Under the pieces are notes generated by a model. It saw only the letters and a list, made by a program, of their open reading frames with translations, had not been told where the DNA came from and did not search any database. The position numbers were made by a program, and so were the translations under genes. From positions 26,808,501 to 26,872,500 of the forward strand of contig CM027377.1 of NCBI GenBank assembly GCA_015680905.1: DNA of 64,000 nucleotides, read 5' to 3'. Below are positions 58,548-64,000 of the stretch, in pieces (the stretch's first letter is position 1; each line of letters begins with the position of its first letter). The stretch is from Coptis chinensis. Its lineage: Eukaryota; Streptophyta; Magnoliopsida; Ranunculales; Ranunculaceae.

Positions 58548-60247
58548 TGTAGGGGTGATAAAGGGCTGGGCCGGGCTAGCCTGGCCCCTCAAACCATAAA
58601 AGCCTTCATGATTGAAAGTCGAGTCAACCCGCCCCTATTTTGTATTGAGGGCCGGGTCGAATAGGGTCAAGCATGAAAACTCAAGCCCTTAACCCACTCT
58701 TTGACCCTCATTTTTGAGGGCCAAATGAGGGCCGGGTCAGACCCCGTCTAATTATACTTTACTATATATATATATATATATATGGGGGATACCCAGAATA
58801 ATGTAGCCACATTGTGGACACATACCGATCCACACCTTTCATCTCTCGGCATCAACAGAACCGATCCTACGGACAACAGAAATCAGAAAAACAAAAAACG
58901 AAATTCCAGAAAAACCAAAATTTCAAGAATTTTGAAAACAAAAAACACGAAATGTTTACCTTCTTCTCCAAAAAAAAATCAGTGTTTACGAATCAATCTC
59001 CTCCAATTTCACCGATCTCTCTCCAAAATCTATAAAGGAGAAAGTTTAAAACAAATTTTTTTGTGTTCAATCCATAAAAGAGATTCATTTGAAGAAGAAA
59101 TTAGGTATAACTATTCTCTCAACTTAATCTTATTTGGTATTAATGGTTCTTGACTGATTATGTATTTATGTGTAGTGATGATTAACCTTTATGTATTCTC
59201 CACAAATTCGTATTAATGGTTCTTGACTGACAGTTCACAAATTCGTATTAATCTTATTTGGTATTAATGGTTCTTTACTGACAGAGTTCACAAATGTCTT
59301 CTTCACGAATTTATGTGTGACTGATTATGATTATGTATTCTTTTCCTTGCAATGAGATAAGCTAGTGTGTAGTGATGATTAACCTTTATGTTTCTTATGT
59401 CATCTCATGGAACATTCTTCATGACTTTAAACAAATTTTACCCCAACTACACAAGCAACCGCTCCACCTACCTCCGCGACCCGACCAAAGACCAGTAGAT
59501 GTTCCTCTTCCGTGAGTTGCCATGTGGTTCTAACTTATTATTGTACACTTAGTTTGTTGATCTCAAGTACTATACTCTTTACGGTTTCAGTAATTGAATT
59601 TACATTGCGGGCCCCAAAGAAGTTAATCGGATCTAATTCCATACAGGAACGAGCGAGTAAGAATTTTTTTTTTTTAATAATTTGTTTCTAATTTTGATAA
59701 TTTTTTTTTGTGTACTTTCATGTTAAACACAATCTTTCATGTGATACATGAAGTTTTTGGTTCATCGATGAATCAGACTTTATGATGTCAATCGACACCG
59801 AAATTACTACCGGAGACAAGAGTAAAATGTTGGTTGTTAAAACTTATATGTGATGGTTTTGGTTCATCGATGAATCGACTTTATGATGTCAATCGATTAA
59901 TCGAAATTACTACGGAGACAAGTAAAATGTTGGTTGTTAAAACTTATATGTGATGGTCATTGGCTCGACTATGCAAGTAAATGTTTTGATAATCGATATG
60001 AAAAATGCATCCGCTTTGACTTGACCGTATATTGAGCAAGTATTGACTTGAATTATAATGGAAGTCTTCCTTTTGTAGGACAAGCTTTAGTTAGTCTGGC
60101 GATGTTGTGTAAAAAATTTAGAAACCACAACCTCTACTTACTCATTAGTGAGTATTATCTAGATCTCTAAATTGTTGAATGAAAGGGAACTATTAATTGA
60201 GTCGACAACCCAGCCTTGTACTCATACAATCCAATAAATAAATGTCA
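58548..60247. other. Spacer with small duplications; second hAT-like fragment
   Basis: 58556-58760 carries GGGGTGATAAAGGGCTGGGC and internal gggccgggtc/gacccggccc words, like another hAT-type MITE whose ends I could not pair. A (TA)n run lies at 58765-58783. A tandem duplication with a 102-bp offset spans 59755-59956 (ttttggttcatcgatgaatc in each copy). The phrase ttattggtattaatggttct with nearby gacagttcacaaat recurs at about 59135-59290. Confidence 0.5.
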
Positions 60248-60381
60248 CCAATTGGATTAATATTATTTAAAGCCGGTAAAGTTACATCGATATGATTAGA
60301 AACCACAACCTCTACTTACTCATTAGTAATACATCGATATGATTAAACTTTACCGGCTTTAAATAATATTAATCCAATTGG
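60248..60381. repeat. Perfect 36-bp inverted repeat with 62-bp loop
   Basis: 60248-60283 (ccaattggattaatattatt...) is the exact complement of 60346-60381. The loop contains gaaaccacaacctctactta(ctcattagt) at 60299-60327, a 29-bp direct repeat of 60121-60149. It lies immediately before the GAACTC array. It may be a foldback end of an element, or a local template-switch product. Confidence 0.85.
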
Positions 60382-60788
60382 TTTTGAACTCTATCAGAGT
60401 TTTGAACTCTGTCAGAGTTCAGAGTTTTGAACTCTTTCAGAGTTCGGTGAACTCTGTCAGAGTTTTGAACTCTGTCAGAGTTCGGTGAACTCTATCAGAG
60501 TTTTGAACTCTGTCAGAGTTCAGAGTTTTGAACTCGTCGAGTTAGGTGAACTCTTTCGAGTTCGAGTTCAGAGTTTTGAACTCGTTAGAGTTCGTGAACT
60601 CTTTCAGAGTTTTGAACTCGTCGAGTTCGGTGAACTCTTCGAAGTTCGAGTTTTGAACTCTTTTCGAAGTTTTGAACTCGTAAGAGTTCGTGAACTATGT
60701 AAGAGTTTTGAACTCTTTTCGAGTTCGTGAACTCGTCGAGAGTTTTGAACTCGCCGAAGTTCGCTTAACTCTGTCGAGTTTTGAACTT
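60382..60788. repeat. GAACTC/GAGTTC palindromic array
   Basis: About 400 bp of repeated gaactctgtcagagttttga and gaactctgtcagagttcggt units, where each GAACTCTGTCAGAGTTC is a palindrome around TGTCA. Toward the right the units lose ag/aga bases (gaactcgtcgagttcg, gaactcttttcgaagtt). The steady loss of short pieces could be true decay or assembly error in a hard-to-read palindrome array. Confidence 0.85.
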
Positions 60789-60901
60789 AGATATAGATTG
60801 GCATGCACACCGCCTTATTTCGTTCTTTGTTTTTCACGTTGGTATTGCAACAATTTGAATTAGTTGAATGTCTTATATTTTAACTCCTATTTATTTTGTA
60901 G

Positions 60902-63360
60902 CAATGCCTCGAACAAAGAATCTGAATGTGAAGAATGCAAACAAAAAGTGTTTTCACGGGTGCTAAGAAGTTGTTAGGTGGGGGGAGTAGTAGTTCGGTC
61001 GCGATGAGGAGCCCGAGAAAAAGAGAGGAAGGAGAACAACCACTTCGCATCGGTTAAGTAGAGGGATCGGAAAGCGGATGATCCCAAAGAATGTTGTAAG
61101 TGGTGTAGAGTTAGGAAATCAAAAGAGAAGAAAGGGGACAGTTCTTAGTGATGTAGATGTAGATGTAGATGTAGATTTAGATTTAGATTTAGATTTAGAT
61201 GTAGATGTAGATGTAGATGTAGATGTAGATGTAGATGACGATGACGATGACGATGGCGATGACGTAAATATGGATCGTGGGAAGAGTGTAGTTCTAAGTC
61301 ATGCTGATAGTGAAGAAGAGGGTGTTGATGATGCAGAAGAAAAGACTGACGAGGAGGAAGAGGACGCGGAGGAGGAGGAGGAGGATGACGAGGAAGTCCA
61401 TGTACCTGTACCTCCAGTGAATATTGTGAGAAAGTCTAACAATGACTTGGAGTTCAAGAGAGGTGTTTATGGAGGTGGCCCTTGTGTGTCACATCTGTTG
61501 TATGACTATGCAGCATAACGGCTCGCGATGTTTGGGGAGGCAGGTAATATTATCATTTAGTGTCTATTAGTATTTAAATTTTGTATTACGAAACTTGTGC
61601 ATACATTAATACTAAGTTTTTGTTGTTTTAGGCGGAGCGAGGGGTGTGAAGTGCCATGGGCACCTAAACAAGTTGGTACAATGGGATATCCTGGAGAGTG
61701 TTCAAACCTGTTCTACTTTTCACGGAGCTTCAAAGAACCGCTTATGTGCTCGGGTCTTAGGTGTATACAGCATCGGGATCCCGTGTTGGTCTCGCGTTTG
61801 TGGAGAGGTGGCATCCGAGACCAACACGCTTCATATGCCGTGGGGCGAGATGACAATCACGTTGGACGATGTTTCCCAACTCTTAGGAGTTCGATCGAGA
61901 GGCAAAGCGGTGGATCGGGGACACCGATTTGACCTTGGAACAGATTAAAAAGACTCCTCCACAAAGATCTTGGCATACCCATGGATAAGATAGATCGCGG
62001 AGATGAAATCCAATAAGTTCATTTCCAAAGTTAGGATGGATTTCTTGATGAAGCGCTTTCTTTGGGAAGGTAATGAGATGAAGATTTACGTGATGAAAAT
62101 GGGGTTGTTGTGAAGAAGCGCCAACCCAAAAGAGGTGATTTCTTTGTGAGAGCTTATCCGTTATTTTTCTTTAGATGTACCGCCTTCACCGACGTCGCCC
62201 TCGAACCAGTTCTCGTTTGTTATCCGAGATCGCCAAATTTGCCGAGATCGAGACTACGCGTGGGGTGCAGCCTTTACCGGGCTTACTTGTGTGGGTCTGG
62301 GGACCGCCACAAGTGCCAAGGTGAAGGGTGTTTCGTGCTATTTCACTCTCCTACGGTATTAGTTTTTTTGTTTTTCTTTTCAATGTCAATTTTATCTATC
62401 TATTACAATATTAACCGGGTGTCTATATTAATGTAGGCATGGATTTATGAGTACTTCCGGTGTTCAAGGCCATACCCAAAATGAGGACTATCGGTTGAGC
62501 ATGTGCCGTGCTTTCGTAGGTACTCGCCATTTCGATCTTTTATGCTAGCTAGCAACAATGCATTGAAGCATACCGAGCCACCATTGATAATATGACTTGT
62601 ACCGATGTAAGCATTTTTGTATGTAAATAGTTTTATTTATTAATTGATATTATTAGTATGTGGTTAATGATTAATTTCCTCGATCATATGCTATTTGACA
62701 GGTTGAATGGTATCCCTATGTGCAAGTCCGAGCTACACGGCGGTGGATGAAATAACATTTTTCGAGGGATTTATATGCTTTCTTGATAATGTCGAAAGCA
62801 AAGATAATGTTTCAAGGGTTGTCGTCGGTTGGGTCATATGCAGTTTGTACCCTCGATCCCCAAGACCAAAGACCTCGACACTAACTACTTCCGGACCGCG
62901 GGTATGATGTGAAATTTAATATTGCATCTTCCTATCGGAGTAAATGGCGAGAATCACTTGATTCAACTTGAACAACGAGGACCCATTCCGCCTTATCCAT
63001 GGGAGTGTGTTAGTAGATACATGAGTTGGTAACGAAAACAATAGTCATTATGAGAATGATAAACCCCGATCATCTTAGTCACTACTCCCTACGAGTCTTC
63101 CATATCATAATCGGTGAGTTAATATCTTACAACGTTAATTTTGTTTTGTTTTGTTTTGGTATTTTATAAATGTAAATGTATATACTAATGTAGTTTTTCG
63201 TTTTAATTTTGACAAAGACCGTCGTCGTCGATGAAATTTCTCGCTTGCTCAATCAAGGCCCGCAATTGGGTGGGGCTGCGATTCCGTGACGATGCACGTA
63301 ACGAGTTCATGGAGGCATACAATTTGACCCCGGTGCAAGTTCATTGGCGGACGATATCGT
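60902..63360 (+). pseudogene. Plant mobile domain (PMD) protein gene, frameshifted
   Basis: PMD proteins (MAIL/MAIN type, also carried by Mutator-like elements) act in silencing or transposition. Here the start near 60902 reads MPRTKNLNVKNANKK then shifts. 61078-61518 is an acidic exon with an Asp/Val run coded by a (GTAGAT)n tract (61149-61230). The PMD follows: MPWGEMTITLDDVSQLLG (about 61836-61890), MDFLMKRFLWEG (about 62036), DYAWGAAFTGLTCVGL (about 62250), AWIYEYFRCSRPYP (about 62437), VEWYPYVQVRATRRWM (about 62702), GHMQFVPSIPK and ARNEFMEAYNLTPVQVHW (about 63296-63350). These lie in different frames, with a stop near 61932 and several others, while introns with gtaa/gtag-like donors lie between. 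Either a pseudogene or heavily error-containing assembly. Confidence 0.7.
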
Positions 63361-64000
63361 GAATGAGCATAGGATTTAGGTATGTTGAGTTTGGTTAGTT
63401 TAGGGTTTAGTGGTTAGCATAGGATTTAGGTATGTTGAGTTTGGTTAGTTTACCTCCTTTTATCTTGTGTTGGGACGAAAGTGTTGGAAATGGAAATGGT
63501 GAACATGAGGAAGCAAGTGGAGAGGTTAGTTTTGCAGGAATAAAGCACACACACATGTTGACTTTGAAACTGGAAAGCTTTAAGGATTGTGCTAGTGTAT
63601 AACAGATTAGGAGTAAAACAAACTCGCGATTTGTAGCTGCTATGTTGTTTGTAGAGTTTTTGAACCTTGAGGATTTGATTTGTTGTGTTAGAGTACATTG
63701 AATGAGGAATTAGTGCACATGGACTTGTAGTTGATAGGTATTTACTATAGTTCCGAAGCTTGAGTAACTTAATTGCTCGCTCTAGGGTACACTCTATTTG
63801 GACTATTCCTTTAGCCGATTAATGTCCGCTAGATATATGAAGACAATGATGTTTCTGCAAATTTAGAATCTGTGATAACTATTCCTTTACGAAGTTTCAT
63901 GATTGTGAGATCAAGTTTGGTTTGGAGTTTGGATTTAGAAAGCCATTCTTATGAATACCAAAATCTTTTTGTTGTGTTTAGATACATTCTCATAACAGAA
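63361..64000. other. Spacer with a short direct repeat
   Basis: gcataggatttaggtatgtt(gagtttggttagttta) occurs at about 63367 and 63418. No gene recognised in the remaining sequence to the window end. Confidence 0.45.

Noticed and set aside
58782..59153. Lys/Asn-rich plus-strand frame of 123 codons
   Set aside because: Low-complexity A-rich sequence with two overlapping frames of equal quality; no recognisable domain.
60485..60730. Open frame with repeating ELF/SFEL peptides
   Set aside because: Product of reading the GAACTC/GAGTTC DNA repeat.

Overview
This is nuclear DNA from a plant, most likely a eudicot. Two genes with GT-AG introns read through cleanly, and almost everything else is transposable elements, their relics, broken genes and AT-rich spacer. 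The sequence alone does not identify the species. No RNA gene or CRISPR array was recognised.

Layout. 1-552: end of a CACTA-type DNA transposon. 553-6780: an ankyrin-repeat pseudogene (minus strand), split by a complete but dead Tnt1/Tork-like Ty1/copia retrotransposon (577-6243, target duplication GCTTT). 7785-14734: a Ty3/gypsy element of Tat-lineage type (duplication GTATG) that has lost protease, reverse transcriptase and RNase H but keeps an integrase and a long 3' region with antisense coding sequence and a short-period repeat array. 14740-21569: mostly spacer, with one unidentified exon-like frame and a palindromic repeat array (18586-19265). 21570-24455: a broken methylesterase-like alpha/beta-hydrolase gene. 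24995-25173: a small hairpin transposon with a perfect 9-bp target duplication. 25818-30572: an intact four-exon gene (minus strand) for a probably plastid-targeted single-RRM RNA-binding protein. 32250-36180: a second, inverted copy of the palindromic-repeat element, interrupted by a 3.1-kb LTR-like insertion. 39397-41802: an intact six-exon D-type cyclin gene of the CYCD1 group. 43110-43967 and 44543-44931: two PIF/Harbinger-like MITEs with TTA duplications. 45265-55503: a second, nearly full-length Tat-lineage element with gag, protease, RT, two RNase H domains, integrase, a 90-bp tandem array and a multi-exon antisense reading frame, all carrying stops. 58222-58547: a hAT-like MITE. 60248-60788: a perfect 36-bp inverted repeat and a GAACTC/GAGTTC palindromic array. 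60902-63360: a frameshifted plant-mobile-domain gene.

The genes do not form a pathway. The main biology is nested transposon insertion around two housekeeping-type genes. The most notable signals are the antisense reading frames and 3' tandem arrays shared by the two otherwise different Tat-lineage elements, and the two inverted, palindrome-rich copies that bracket the methylesterase relic and the RRM gene. All element calls come from reading motifs, termini and target duplications by eye; no database search was run.
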